DNA of 64,000 nt from Polynucleobacter meluiroseus (GCF_900205755.1 NZ_OANS01000002.1:124001-188000); one strand, 5' to 3'; positions 47,627 through 58,094 are shown, counted from the first letter of the stretch. Translations and numbers: made by a program. Notes: generated by a model from the letters alone, not told the origin.

Positions 47627-49770
47627 CCCTCTAATGAAGCCTCTTTGCTAAGACCACCATGGCGTAGTAGGGCATCAATCTTAGGATCGCGCCCACGAAA
47701 CGCTTTAAAGGATTCGGCTGCCGAACGGCTGCCGCCCACTTCTAAAATTTCAGTACGGTAGCGCGCTCCAGTATCCGCATTCAACACTGAACCAGTTAAT
47801 TTTGCGGCCTCTTCAAATGCTGAATAAGCATCTGCAGAGAGCACCTCCGCCCACTTATAGCTGTAGTAACCTGCTGCATAACCACCTGAGAAAATATGGC
47901 TAAAGGTATTAAGCCAGCGAGAGATCGTAGGTTGTGGAATGACGTTGTAAGTGTCGGCAATTTTTCGGGAAAAGTCTAAAACAGCTTGCTCTTCAGTGGT
48001 TTTAGGATCAAACGTCGAGTGCAGGCGCCAGTCCACCAAGGAAAAAATGACTTGGCGTAGCGTAGTTAAACCACTTTGGAAGTTTTTAGCAGCCAACATC
48101 TTTTCATATAAGTCTCGGGGTAAGGGCTTGCCAGTTTCCGCATGGGCTGTCATCTTTTCGAGTACCTCCCATTCCCAGCAGAAGTTTTCCATAAATTGAC
48201 TGGGTAACTCTACCGCGTCCCACTCGACACCATTGATACCTGAAACCCCAAGTGCTCCCACTTGGGTTAACAAGTGGTGCAAACCGTGACCACTTTCATG
48301 AAACAGCGTTATGACGTCGTCATGTGTAATGGTAGGTTGACGCAATTTGCCATTCAACTTCACTGGAGGTGCGAAGTTGCACACCAAGTAAGCTACCGGC
48401 ACTTGAATCTCCCCATTCGCTAATTGACGTCGCCCACGGGCATCGTCCATCCAAGCGCCGCCCCGTTTACCAGGCCGAGCGTAAGGGTCTAAATAAAAAT
48501 AGGCAATTTTTTCACCAGCCTGATTGCTGATGGAGAAGGATTTCACATCTGCATGCCAAGTGGGTAAGTCAGCGCCTTCAATCTGTACGTCAAATAAACT
48601 TTGAATCACTCCAAATAGACCTTCTAAAACTTTTGGAAGTGGAAAATATTGTTTGAGTTCATTTTCTGAAAAAGAGTAGCGCTCATGTTTTAAGCGCTCT
48701 GCAGCAAATGCGATATCCCAAGGCTGCAGTTCGCCCTCAAGATGAAGTTGCGACTTGGCGAACTGGCTTAGCTCTTGCCAATCGAGCTTGGCAAATGGCT
48801 TAGCTTTTTGGGCAATGTCATTTAAAAACAAATCTACCTCAGCCACGTCCTTAGCCATTTTTGCAGCTAAACTCAAGTCCGCATAATTTGCGTAGCCCAG
48901 TAAATGCGCTTCTTCATTGCGAAGGCGTAGCTGCGCCAACATATTTTCTGAATTATTCCAAGCGTCTTCACCATTGCCAAACTGAGGGGCTAATTCAGAG
49001 CATCGAGTGACATACGCCTCATACATCGTGCGGCGTAAGGAGCGATGTTCCGCGTACTGCATCACTGGATAGTAAGAGGGAAAGTGCAAAGAAAAAGCCC
49101 ATCCTTGAACTTTCTTTTGCTCAGCCAGTTCGGCAGCGGCAGCAATAGCATCCTCTGGCAGTCCAAGTAAATCAGCTTCATCTGAAACGGTATGAATAAA
49201 TGCATCAGTTGCATCTAAAACGTGATCTGAAAAAGCCTTGGCGAGATGCGCCTGCTCATCTTGAATTTCTGCAAAACGGGGCTTATCTGCCTGCGCCAAT
49301 TCAGCGCCGCCTAAGCGAAAATCTCTTAATGAATTATTGACAACTTTTTTTTGAGCAACACTCAGTTGATTGAATTCTGGGCTTTGACTCAAGCTTTTAA
49401 ATTTGTCATACAAAGCCAAGTTTTGTCCCAAACTAGAGAAAAAAGCCGTAACTTTGGGAAGCATCGCCCCATAGGCTGAGCGCAACTCAGATGTATCGGC
49501 CACGCTATTGAGGTGAGCTATCACGCCCCAAGATCTTCCTAAAGACTCCGTTGCATCTTCAAGCGGCTCAGCTAGACTGGACCATGACGCAGGAGTATCG
49601 GCTGTAGTTGCAATCACCACGGCCTGCTCGGCTTGTTCAAGCAAGTAGTCGATTGCCGGTGCGATATGCTCGGGTTTGATACTTGCGTAACTAGCAATGT
49701 CGCGACCAAAAGACAGTAAAGGGTTATTTTTTAATGAATCGGGGAGGGTGAGCTGATTATTAGTAGTCAT
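47623..49770 (-). CDS. prlC: Oligopeptidase A, M3 family metallopeptidase
   Basis: This 715-residue cytoplasmic zinc peptidase cleaves oligopeptides, including signal-peptide fragments. The zinc site is LFHESGHGLHHLL with the third ligand in GVEWDAVELPSQFMENF. The C terminus (SYKWAEVLSADAYSAFEE, SRSAAESFKAFRGRDP) is standard for the family. E. coli PrlC is 680 residues. It is the last gene of a minus-strand run (kinase, regulator, folD, prlC), 32 bases after folD. Confidence 0.95.
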   Translation of the reverse strand: MTTNNQLTLPDSLKNNPLLSFGRDIASYASIKPEHIAPAIDYLLEQAEQAVVIATTADTPASWSSLAEPLEDATESLGRSWGVIAHLNSVADTSELRSAYGAMLPKVTAFFSSLGQNLALYDKFKSLSQSPEFNQLSVAQKKVVNNSLRDFRLGGAELAQADKPRFAEIQDEQAHLAKAFSDHVLDATDAFIHTVSDEADLLGLPEDAIAAAAELAEQKKVQGWAFSLHFPSYYPVMQYAEHRSLRRTMYEAYVTRCSELAPQFGNGEDAWNNSENMLAQLRLRNEEAHLLGYANYADLSLAAKMAKDVAEVDLFLNDIAQKAKPFAKLDWQELSQFAKSQLHLEGELQPWDIAFAAERLKHERYSFSENELKQYFPLPKVLEGLFGVIQSLFDVQIEGADLPTWHADVKSFSISNQAGEKIAYFYLDPYARPGKRGGAWMDDARGRRQLANGEIQVPVAYLVCNFAPPVKLNGKLRQPTITHDDVITLFHESGHGLHHLLTQVGALGVSGINGVEWDAVELPSQFMENFCWEWEVLEKMTAHAETGKPLPRDLYEKMLAAKNFQSGLTTLRQVIFSLVDWRLHSTFDPKTTEEQAVLDFSRKIADTYNVIPQPTISRWLNTFSHIFSGGYAAGYYSYKWAEVLSADAYSAFEEAAKLTGSVLNADTGARYRTEILEVGGSRSAAESFKAFRGRDPKIDALLRHGGLSKEASLEG

Positions 49771-49802
49771 CCCTCTAGCTTAACGGACTGGCGATGATTT
49801 AG

Positions 49803-50657
49803 CTAATGCTTGGCAGATTTTTCTGCGGCCTCTAAGGTGTTCATCAATAGCATAGTGATTGTCATCGGACCAACTCCACCTGGAACTGGGGTAATCCAGC
49901 CAGCGATGTATTTGGCGGTATCAAAATCGACATCTCCACAGAGTTTGCCATCAGGCAAGCGATTAATTCCCACATCAATGACTACTGCACCTGTTTTAAT
50001 CATATCGCCTGTAACCATTCTGGCTTTGCCAGTGGCAACGACCAGGATATCCGCATCTTTTGTATGGTGAGCCAAGTCACGTGTTTTGCTATTGCAAATA
50101 GTTACAGTAGCGCCAGCTTGCAGCAAGAGCATCGCCATTGGTTTGCCAACGATATTGGAGGCGCCGACAATCACAGCTCTTGCGCCTCGAATAGGGTAGT
50201 CAATACTTTCTAATATCTTCATGCAGCCGTACGGTGTGCACGGTTTAAATTCAGGATTTCCAACCATGAGAGCGCCAGCATTGGCGACATGGAAGCCATC
50301 CACATCTTTATGTGGAGCGATTGCTTCAAGTACGCGCTCAGCAGCAATATGTTCAGGTAGCGGGAGCTGGACTAAGATGCCATGAATCGCTGGATCGGCA
50401 TTCAGTGTTGCAATGCGCGCCAACAGAGCCTCCTCATCTAGATCAGCGGAGTAACGCTCTAATACTGAATGAAAGCCAACATCTTCACATGCCTTTACTT
50501 TGTTACGAACATACACTTGGCTGGCTGGGTTGTCGCCCAGCACAATGACGGCTAAACCGGGTCGCGTTCCTTTAGCAGTCAGAATCGCGCCGCGTGCGGC
50601 GATTTCTGCGCGCAGTTTTTTTGAGAGAAGATTTCCGTCTAGTAGCTGGGCTGGCAT
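49803..50657 (-). CDS. folD: Methylenetetrahydrofolate dehydrogenase / cyclohydrolase FolD
   Basis: This 284-residue bifunctional enzyme interconverts 5,10-methylene-, methenyl- and 10-formyl-tetrahydrofolate. Motifs: [16 protein letters not shown] with the catalytic Lys, [43 protein letters not shown] and [21 protein letters not shown] 50657 fits homologues; TTG 50663 would add two residues. It begins seven bases after the response-regulator stop, a tight coupling. Confidence 0.97.
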   Translation of the reverse strand: MPAQLLDGNLLSKKLRAEIAARGAILTAKGTRPGLAVIVLGDNPASQVYVRNKVKACEDVGFHSVLERYSADLDEEALLARIATLNADPAIHGILVQLPLPEHIAAERVLEAIAPHKDVDGFHVANAGALMVGNPEFKPCTPYGCMKILESIDYPIRGARAVIVGASNIVGKPMAMLLLQAGATVTICNSKTRDLAHHTKDADILVVATGKARMVTGDMIKTGAVVIDVGINRLPDGKLCGDVDFDTAKYIAGWITPVPGGVGPMTITMLLMNTLEAAEKSAKH

Positions 50658-50664
50658 GGGCAAG

Positions 50665-51312
50665 TTAATTAGGTTGGGGGTCTGATAAGGCTAAGCGAAG
50701 TAGGTCGGCAACCGTATTGACGTTGAGCTTTTCCATAATATTGGCGCGATGGGCTTCTACAGTCTTTATAGAGATACTCAGATCGTCTGCAATTTGCTTA
50801 TTTAGGCGACCTGCAACAATCCGCTCAAGTACTTGCCGCTCGCGGCCGGTGAGTTTACTCAGCAAACTTTGAGTCACCTTACGTTGGCTAGCTTGTGAAT
50901 AATCTACCCGAGCCTTGACCAGCATGCGATCAACGAGACTGCACAGTTCATTTTCTTTAAATGGCTTTTCAATAAAATCTACCGCGCCACGTTTCATGGT
51001 TGACACTGCCATGGAGACATCACCATGCCCTGTAATGAAAGCAACGGGAATAGGCAGATTTTCAGCAAGCAAGCGTTCTTGCAACTCCAACCCAGACATG
51101 CCGGGCATTCTGACGTCGAGGATTGCGCAGGAGATAGTGGATTTATCCGTACTCTGCAGTGACTGCAAGAAGCGTTCCGCGCTCGTATGACAGCGTACAA
51201 CATAGCCATTGCTTTCTAGCAACCAAGTGAGGGAATCGCGCACCGCTTCGTCATCGTCGACAACATAAACAACTTCAGCTTGATTCGGTTTAGCTCTGAC
51301 AATGGTGTTCAT
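50665..51312 (-). CDS. FixJ/NarL-type response regulator
   Basis: This 215-residue DNA-binding regulator has a receiver domain ([15 protein letters not shown]; phospho-acceptor D66 in [24 protein letters not shown]) and a LuxR-type HTH ([43 protein letters not shown]). ATG 51312 is preferred over a TTG four codons upstream. It lies between the histidine kinase (28 bases) and folD (7 bases). Its targets are unknown; the divergent PDH operon is the obvious candidate. Confidence 0.92.
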   Translation of the reverse strand: MNTIVRAKPNQAEVVYVVDDDEAVRDSLTWLLESNGYVVRCHTSAERFLQSLQSTDKSTISCAILDVRMPGMSGLELQERLLAENLPIPVAFITGHGDVSMAVSTMKRGAVDFIEKPFKENELCSLVDRMLVKARVDYSQASQRKVTQSLLSKLTGRERQVLERIVAGRLNKQIADDLSISIKTVEAHRANIMEKLNVNTVADLLRLALSDPQPN

Positions 51313-51340
51313 GTGGACTCTCAAAAAGGTGAAACACGGA

Positions 51341-53872
51341 TTAAGCGTTGGCTATTGCTCTCTCAGAATCGGGAGAATCAATCGGCAATAGTATTGTAAA
51401 GGTGCAGCCAATCATTTTGGTATGTTCTGCATCCATGTGATTTTTGGCCCAAAGCCGACCATGGTGCGATTCTACGATGGAGCGGCAGATGTTGAGCCCC
51501 ATACCCATACCGTCATTTTTGGTACTAAAAAATGGCTCATACATTCGTTCAATGATATTTTCGGGGATGCCTGAACCGGCATCTGTTACCTGAATGCGCA
51601 AAGTAGCCGGAAAAGAGCCGGTATCTAAATCAGCGGAGATCGTCACCGGGGGTGCTGACCAGCGAGATGAGAGGGGGTACACGTCGCGCACGCTGTCTAA
51701 CGCATTCTTGAGCAGGTTTACCAATACTTGCAAGATCAGAACTGGGTCTAGCTCAACCATGGGTAAGTCTGTGGCGACGTTTGAGGTAATGCTTAAGCGT
51801 TGACGATGCGCCTCAATCTCCACTAAGCCAACTGCATCATTAATAATTAAAGCGATATCAGTCGATTGACGCTGCGGCTCACTGCGCTTTACAAAGCCAC
51901 GAATACGTTGAATGATGGTGGCTGCCCGATGAGCTTGTTCGGAGGCTTTTTCAAGCGCGGGCAGGATGTCTTTCTCAATCGCAGGATCTGAATATCCTTG
52001 CAAGCGTTTGACAACCCCCATGCAGTAGTTTGAAATTGCAGAAAGCGGTTGATTCAGTTCATGAGCAAGTGACGAGGCCATTTCACCCATCGTGGTTAAG
52101 CGACTGGTAAATTGCATGCGCTCATCTTGCTGGCGCGATATATCATCCGCGTGTTTGCGCTCAGTAATATCTGTCGCAATCAGGATTTGTGCCAAGTGAC
52201 CATCAACCCATGGAATGAAGCGTCGACGCACTTCATACCAAGTGTTGGTAACGCCGGGTAGCTCGATTTCTTCGGATTCGGCTTCTTGCAGTAAATAAGA
52301 GGGCGGAATGGTCTGGTCAAAGTCATTTAATTCCTCACCTAGTTCCCGCATTGAATTTTGCTCGGGCTCGCCTCCTGCCAGCTGGAAGTGGCCAGTTGCA
52401 CCTTCACCAAAATGTTCTCGGTAAAAACGATTCGCAAAAAGTAGCTCTCCCTTATCGATCGAGACTACTGACACTGCTGCATCAAGCCCTTCCATCACAG
52501 TAACAAAGCGGTCTTGCGATGCAACGAGCTCTTCACGAATTTTCTTGGGTTCCGAGATGTCAATTAAAGACGCAACCCAACCTGTTTGGATTCCCTTTTC
52601 ATTAATGAGGGGGGAAATAAAAGTACGCGTATGAATTTGCGCGCCATCACGTCGCACAATCATTCCCTCAATACCAATTTTATTTTCTGAGGAAAAGGAG
52701 GATAGAAAGGCCTCATTCATTTTTTCCGAGAGCTCATCTTTTCTGCTATCTGGCCAAAATTCAAATGGCGGTGCCAGACCCATTAACTCTTCACTAGACC
52801 AACCAGTCATCTCGCAGAAAGCTCTGTTCACATAGGTGATCCGCTTTTCCATATCATGCGCGCGAATGCCTACTGGAGTCGAATTCTCCATCGCATTACG
52901 AAAACTGGTTTCTTTTCTGAGATTAGCCTCGGCTTCTTGACGAACTTGCATCTGCTTTAAAACAGACCATAAGCTCCAGATTACGAAGGCGCTTAATCCA
53001 AGAGTGACCGCAATCAACATCCTAAAAGTCACGTTGGTCGGAGGAGGGTAGGAATCAATCCGTAAGGTGAGGTTGGGGCTAAATGCGCCCATGTCTAAAG
53101 TAGTCTGGTTACTTAAGGCGCGTCGGGGCGTATTTTTATCTGAGGATATCGCAATCACTTTTTCTTCATCTGCGATTAAGGTGAAGCGATACATGGCTTT
53201 AAGTTCACTGGGAATCATGCCCAGTAGACCTTGAGTCGTATATAAAACAGCGAAAATACCGTTGGAATTATCGGCCCCAGGATTGGGGATGACCTCCCAA
53301 AAAACATTGCGAACATCCTTGCTCCCAGTATTTTCACTATTTGATTCCAGGGGGATGAATTGACTGAATGCAGGGCGATTCGTTTCTAAACTGAGATTAA
53401 CGGTTCTTTGGAGCGCCTTCTCCACATCTGGCGTACTCTGGTACCGATCCAATGCTTCTTTTTTGGTATTTACTGCTGGCACTTGCCATTGGATCTGGCG
53501 ACTAGGGCTAAGCCAGATTACCTTGGCGATTTCATGATTACTTGCCACCATGTGAATCGCTTGATCAACCGCGCTCTCTTTTATTTTGACCTGATCATAG
53601 CCACTTACGTAATCTCTACTGATCGCCGATAGGGTCTCGCTATTGTTTATCATTCTTAATTGAATGCGCTGTTTTGCAAATGAGAGCTCTCTAAATATAG
53701 CGGCTTCTTGCTGGTGTTTCTCTTGAAGTTGCAATGTACCCAAGATCACGCCCATCACGGCGGTAAAAATAACAATTGCTAAAAGTGGGGTGTAAACGAG
53801 CCTAAAGCCCCGAATTTTACGAAACCACTTAATGGGGTTCTGTTGTGCGATAGATGAGACAAGTTTATTCAT
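51341..53872 (-). CDS. PAS-domain membrane sensor histidine kinase
   Basis: This 843-residue kinase has membrane helices at about residues 28-48 and 281-306, enclosing a 230-residue periplasmic sensor domain, followed by two PAS domains (about 320-445 and 450-572), a HisKA domain with H604 in SSLAHELNQPLSAI (FixL/DctB-like), and a HATPase domain (N723, DAGSGIPENI, DGMGMGLNICRSI). No heme-binding FixL signature is evident. The signal is unknown. It is divergent from aceE with a 198-base gap and heads the regulator-folD-prlC run. Confidence 0.92.
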   Translation of the reverse strand: MNKLVSSIAQQNPIKWFRKIRGFRLVYTPLLAIVIFTAVMGVILGTLQLQEKHQQEAAIFRELSFAKQRIQLRMINNSETLSAISRDYVSGYDQVKIKESAVDQAIHMVASNHEIAKVIWLSPSRQIQWQVPAVNTKKEALDRYQSTPDVEKALQRTVNLSLETNRPAFSQFIPLESNSENTGSKDVRNVFWEVIPNPGADNSNGIFAVLYTTQGLLGMIPSELKAMYRFTLIADEEKVIAISSDKNTPRRALSNQTTLDMGAFSPNLTLRIDSYPPPTNVTFRMLIAVTLGLSAFVIWSLWSVLKQMQVRQEAEANLRKETSFRNAMENSTPVGIRAHDMEKRITYVNRAFCEMTGWSSEELMGLAPPFEFWPDSRKDELSEKMNEAFLSSFSSENKIGIEGMIVRRDGAQIHTRTFISPLINEKGIQTGWVASLIDISEPKKIREELVASQDRFVTVMEGLDAAVSVVSIDKGELLFANRFYREHFGEGATGHFQLAGGEPEQNSMRELGEELNDFDQTIPPSYLLQEAESEEIELPGVTNTWYEVRRRFIPWVDGHLAQILIATDITERKHADDISRQQDERMQFTSRLTTMGEMASSLAHELNQPLSAISNYCMGVVKRLQGYSDPAIEKDILPALEKASEQAHRAATIIQRIRGFVKRSEPQRQSTDIALIINDAVGLVEIEAHRQRLSITSNVATDLPMVELDPVLILQVLVNLLKNALDSVRDVYPLSSRWSAPPVTISADLDTGSFPATLRIQVTDAGSGIPENIIERMYEPFFSTKNDGMGMGLNICRSIVESHHGRLWAKNHMDAEHTKMIGCTFTILLPIDSPDSERAIANA

Positions 53873-53958
53873 GGAATGAACTTATTTTGCCTGATCTGTT
53901 CATCTAGGCATCTAAATGTGTTGGCTGAGCTATTTCTTTGCAGTGCAATAAAATATCG

Positions 53959-53988
53959 CATTATGAGAAATACTCCCATTATGTGAAA
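53959..53988. promoter_or_regulatory. Direct repeat CATTATGNGAAA upstream of aceE
   Basis: Two copies, at 53959-53970 and 53977-53988, differ at one base and start 18 bp apart. The second ends six bases before a likely aceE -35, a position suited to an activator. The divergent FixJ-type regulator is a candidate binder. Confidence 0.5.
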
Positions 53989-53994
53989 AACTGC

Positions 53995-54023
53995 TTGTTT
54001 AGCCCTAAATACCTTTTTAGAAT
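53995..54023 (+). promoter_or_regulatory. Likely sigma-70 promoter of aceE
   Basis: TTGTTT (53995-54000), 17 bases, then TAGAAT (54018-54023). The -10 matches five of six consensus positions and the -35 only three, which fits an activator-assisted promoter. A GGAGG ribosome site follows at 54060-54064. Confidence 0.5.
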
Positions 54024-54070
54024 AATCCTATTAAGTTTTATTACCAAGCTACATCTAATGGAGGCAGTTC

Positions 54071-56767
54071 ATGGCAGCAGTTCCAGAGCAGATTTTAGGG
54101 ACCAAAAATGCGCAGGATGTCGATCCAGGCGAAACCCAAGAATGGTTACAAGCCCTAGATGGCGTAATTAAAAACGAAGGCCCTGAAAGAGCCGCCTACT
54201 TAATAGATCAGCAAATTTCTCATGCGCGCACGAATGGCGTCAACCAGCCATTTCACGCTGAAACCCCCTACATTAATACCATTCCCGTTGAGGCTCAGGC
54301 ACGCTTACCAGGGGATCAAAATGTAGAGCACCGGATTCGGTCTTATACCCGCTGGAATGCGATGGCAATGGTTCTCAGAGCGAATAAGGATACCAATGTG
54401 GGCGGCCATATTTCTTCCTTTCAGTCTGCTGCCACTCTATATGATGTGGGCTTCAATCATTTTTGGCATGCCCCATCACCAGAACACGGTGGCGATCTGA
54501 TTTTTGTTCAAGGACACTCAGCACCAGGTGTTTATGCTCGAGCGTATATGTTGGGTAGATTGGCAGAAGAGCAAATTCATAATTTCCGTCAAGAAGTTGG
54601 TGGCAAGGGAGTTTCAAGTTACCCGCACCCTTGGTTAATGCCCGATTTTTGGCAATTTCCAACTGTATCCATGGGTCTAGGACCCATCATGGCAATTTAC
54701 CAAGCGCGCTTTATGCGCTACATGGAAGATCGCGGCTTTATCAAGCCAGAGGGCCGCAAAGTTTGGGCATTTTTAGGCGATGGTGAAACGGATGAGCCTG
54801 AATCGTTGGGTGCTATCGGTATGGCTGGCCGCGAAAAGCTCGACAACCTCATTTTTGTAGTCAACTGCAATCTACAGCGTTTAGATGGACCTGTACGGGG
54901 TAATGGAAAGATTATCCAAGAGCTCGAGAGCGAGTTCCGAGGCTCTGGCTGGAATGTGATTAAGGTCGTTTGGGGCGGTCAATGGGATGCCTTATTTTCG
55001 CGCGATAAAAAAGGCATCTTGATGCAGCGCCTCGGTGAAATCGTTGATGGCGAATACCAGACAATGAAGGCTAAGAATGGCGCCTATGTACGCAAGGTAG
55101 TTTTCAATACGCCTGAACTACAAGCCTTGGTCAATGACTGGAGTGATGATGAGATTTGGCAGCTGAACCGTGGTGGCCATGATCCGCACAAAGTCTATGC
55201 TGCTTTTCATGCTGCGGTAAATCATGCTGAGCAACCTACGGTTATTTTGGCGCACACCATTAAAGGTTACGGCATGGGTGCTTCTGGTGAGGCAATGAAC
55301 ATTGCGCACCAAGCGAAGAAGATGAATGACGATGATGTCCGTCGTTTCCGTGATCGCTTTGAAATCCCCGTTAAAGACGAAGAGTTGGATGAGATGCCTT
55401 TGGTGAAATTCGTCGAAGGTAGTCCTGAGCTGGAATACATGAAGGCGCGTCGTCAAGAATTGGGTGGTTACTTGCCTCAGCGCCGCATGAAGGCGGAAAG
55501 CTTGCCAGTGCCTTCGCTTGAAGTATTTGCACCAATGCTTGAGGCCACTTCTGAAGGTCGTGAGATTTCCACAACGATGGCCTTCGTCCGAATCCTCAAT
55601 ACGATTGTGCGTGACAAAGTATTGGGCAAACGGGTAGTGCCCATCGTGCCAGATGAGTCCCGTACTTTTGGTATGGAGGGAATGTTCCGTCAACTCGGTA
55701 TTTGGAATCAGTTAGGTCAGCTCTACACGCCAGAAGACCATGACCAATTGATGTTTTACAAAGAAGATAAGCACGGCCAAATCTTGCAAGAGGGTATTAA
55801 TGAAGCGGGTGGCATGTGTGATTGGATTGCTGCTGCGACTGCTTACTCTACCCATGGCGTGCCGATGTTGCCTTTCTACATTTTTTATTCGATGTTCGGC
55901 TTTCAACGTATTGGTGATTTAGCTTGGGCCGCTGGAGATATGCGCAGTCGTGGTTTCCTTTTAGGTGGTACCGCAGGCAGAACCACCTTAAATGGCGAAG
56001 GCTTGCAGCACGAAGATGGCCATAGTCAAGTATGGAGCGCAGCGGTACCTAACTGTATGAGTTATGACCCTACATTCTCATTTGAGGTTGCGGTAATCAT
56101 TCAAGATGGTATGCGTCGCATGCTCGCAGAGCAAGAGGATGTGTACTACTACATCACTTTGATGAATGAAAACTATACCCACCCCGCAATGCCAAAGGGA
56201 GCGGAGCAAGACATCATTAAGGGTATGTATAAATTAAATTCGGTTGGCGATGCAAAAGCGTCACTTCGGGTTCAGTTATTAGGTTCAGGAACGATCTTCC
56301 GTGAAGTGATCGAGGCGGCACATTTGCTTCATCAAGATTGGGGTGTTTCTTCTGATCTGTGGGGCTGTCCTAGCTTTAACTTATTAGGGCGTAATTGGGC
56401 TGATGTACATCGCACCAATTTACTGAATCCCACTGCAGAGCCAATTCTCTCTCACGTTGAGCAGCGCCTTAAAGATACAGCCGGTCCCGTGATTGCGGCA
56501 ACAGATTACATGCGTTTATTTGCAGAGCAAATCCGCCCTGCAATTCAACATCTTGGACGTCGTTATGAGGTGTTAGGGACTGATGGTTTTGGTCGCTCGG
56601 ACACGCGAGAGAAATTACGTGATTTCTTTGAGGTAGATCGGCGCTGGATAGTGCTAACAGCCTTGCGCGCTCTAGCAGATGCCGGCCAATTTGATCGTCA
56701 GAAATTAGCTCAAGCTATTCAGAAATATGGCATTGACACTAACAAGCCTAATCCAATGACGGTTTAA
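54071..56767 (+). CDS. aceE: Pyruvate dehydrogenase E1 component (homodimeric type)
   Basis: This 898-residue thiamine-diphosphate enzyme decarboxylates pyruvate and transfers the acetyl group to lipoyl-E2. The ThDP motif runs from FLGDGETDEPES to NLIFVVNCNLQ. YTRWNAMAMV, GGHISSFQSAATLYDVGFNHFW and the C-terminal VLGTDGFGRSDTREKLRDFFEVD stretch are typical of the single-chain E1 of Gram-negatives (E. coli 887). GGAGG precedes ATG by 6 bases. aceF follows after 16 bases. Confidence 0.98.
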   Translation: MAAVPEQILGTKNAQDVDPGETQEWLQALDGVIKNEGPERAAYLIDQQISHARTNGVNQPFHAETPYINTIPVEAQARLPGDQNVEHRIRSYTRWNAMAMVLRANKDTNVGGHISSFQSAATLYDVGFNHFWHAPSPEHGGDLIFVQGHSAPGVYARAYMLGRLAEEQIHNFRQEVGGKGVSSYPHPWLMPDFWQFPTVSMGLGPIMAIYQARFMRYMEDRGFIKPEGRKVWAFLGDGETDEPESLGAIGMAGREKLDNLIFVVNCNLQRLDGPVRGNGKIIQELESEFRGSGWNVIKVVWGGQWDALFSRDKKGILMQRLGEIVDGEYQTMKAKNGAYVRKVVFNTPELQALVNDWSDDEIWQLNRGGHDPHKVYAAFHAAVNHAEQPTVILAHTIKGYGMGASGEAMNIAHQAKKMNDDDVRRFRDRFEIPVKDEELDEMPLVKFVEGSPELEYMKARRQELGGYLPQRRMKAESLPVPSLEVFAPMLEATSEGREISTTMAFVRILNTIVRDKVLGKRVVPIVPDESRTFGMEGMFRQLGIWNQLGQLYTPEDHDQLMFYKEDKHGQILQEGINEAGGMCDWIAAATAYSTHGVPMLPFYIFYSMFGFQRIGDLAWAAGDMRSRGFLLGGTAGRTTLNGEGLQHEDGHSQVWSAAVPNCMSYDPTFSFEVAVIIQDGMRRMLAEQEDVYYYITLMNENYTHPAMPKGAEQDIIKGMYKLNSVGDAKASLRVQLLGSGTIFREVIEAAHLLHQDWGVSSDLWGCPSFNLLGRNWADVHRTNLLNPTAEPILSHVEQRLKDTAGPVIAATDYMRLFAEQIRPAIQHLGRRYEVLGTDGFGRSDTREKLRDFFEVDRRWIVLTALRALADAGQFDRQKLAQAIQKYGIDTNKPNPMTV

Positions 56768-56783
56768 TTAAAAGATAAAGACC

Positions 56784-58085
56784 ATGAGCCAAATACTTGA
56801 AATTAAAGTTCCCGACATTGGGGATTACAAAGATGTACCCGTCATTGAAGTGTTAGTCAAAGTCGGCGATGTGATTGAAAAAGAGCAATCTATCGTTGTA
56901 CTAGAGTCTGATAAAGCGACGATGGATGTACCTTCTTCTCACTCTGGTTTGGTGAAAGAAGTCAAAGTAAAGGTGGGCGACTCTCTTTCTGAGGGATCGA
57001 TCGTGGTGCTATTGGAGGAGGATGGTCAAGTCGCTTCCATTGCTGCTCCAGCACCGAGCCCGGCACCAGCTCCCGGGACTCCAAAAGCAACGCCGCCAGT
57101 AGAGCCTCCCATTGCGCGTGCACCAGCGCCACCCCCATTGAGCGCTCAGCCGGCAACAGTTGAGCTTGGCGGTAGCCATGCAAGCCCATCAGTGCGTAAA
57201 TTTGCCCGCGAACTAGGCGTGACAATTGATCAGGTCAATGGCTCAGGTCCAAAGGGACGTATTACTCAGGAGGACGTGCAAGCCTTTGTTAAGGCTGCGA
57301 TGAGTGGTGGTGTCGGAGTCGCATCAACAGGATCTAATGGCAGCTTGGGTGGTTTAAGTTTACTTCCTTGGCCTGCAATCGATTTCACCAAGTTTGGTGA
57401 GGTTGAGCGCCAACCACTCAGTCGTATTAAGAAATTGAGTGCTGCTAATTTAGCGCGTAATTGGGTCATGATTCCGGCAGTTACTTATCACGAAGATGCT
57501 GACATTACTGACTTAGAAGCATTCCGTATTTTGACTAATAAAGAAAATGAAAAGCAGGGCGTCAAAATTACAATGTTGGCTTTCTTGATGAAGGCTGCGG
57601 TTGCGGCCCTCAAAAAATACCCTGAGTTCAATAGCTCACTTGACGGCGAGGACTTGGTGCTCAAGAAGTATTTCAACATTGGCTTTGCAGCCGATACACC
57701 GAATGGCTTAGTAGTGCCAGTGATTCGCAATGCAGATCAAAAGGGAATCTTTGCCTTAGCGCGTGAAACTTCCGAACTTGCTGCTTTGGCTCGAGAGGGC
57801 AAATTAAAGCCCGATCAAATGCAAGGGGCTAGTTTCACAATTTCTTCTTTAGGTGGTATTGGCGGTACGTATTTTTCCCCAATCGTCAACGCCCCTGAGG
57901 TCGCGCTTTTGGGCGTCAGTAAGGCTGCAATGAAGCCAATCTGGGACGGCAAGCAATTTGTTCCTCGTCTGATTTGCCCGCTCTCTTTATCCGCTGACCA
58001 TCGAGTGATTGATGGTGCATTAGCAACCCGCTTTGCAGTTTATATTGCCCAGCTCTTGTCCGACTTCCGTCGCGCAACTTTATAA
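56784..58085 (+). CDS. aceF: Dihydrolipoamide acetyltransferase (PDH E2), one lipoyl domain
   Basis: This 433-residue core subunit carries one lipoyl domain (residues 3-78, lipoyl Lys in ESDKATMDV), a Pro/Ala-rich linker (about 88-132), a peripheral-subunit-binding domain (ASPSVRKFARELGVTIDQV to GRITQEDV), and the acyltransferase domain ending in SADHRVIDGALATRF with the catalytic His and Asp. E. coli E2 has three lipoyl domains; here one is present, with another on lpdA. It sits between aceE and lpdA. Confidence 0.97.
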   Translation: MSQILEIKVPDIGDYKDVPVIEVLVKVGDVIEKEQSIVVLESDKATMDVPSSHSGLVKEVKVKVGDSLSEGSIVVLLEEDGQVASIAAPAPSPAPAPGTPKATPPVEPPIARAPAPPPLSAQPATVELGGSHASPSVRKFARELGVTIDQVNGSGPKGRITQEDVQAFVKAAMSGGVGVASTGSNGSLGGLSLLPWPAIDFTKFGEVERQPLSRIKKLSAANLARNWVMIPAVTYHEDADITDLEAFRILTNKENEKQGVKITMLAFLMKAAVAALKKYPEFNSSLDGEDLVLKKYFNIGFAADTPNGLVVPVIRNADQKGIFALARETSELAALAREGKLKPDQMQGASFTISSLGGIGGTYFSPIVNAPEVALLGVSKAAMKPIWDGKQFVPRLICPLSLSADHRVIDGALATRFAVYIAQLLSDFRRATL

Positions 58086-58094
58086 GGAAGTCTG

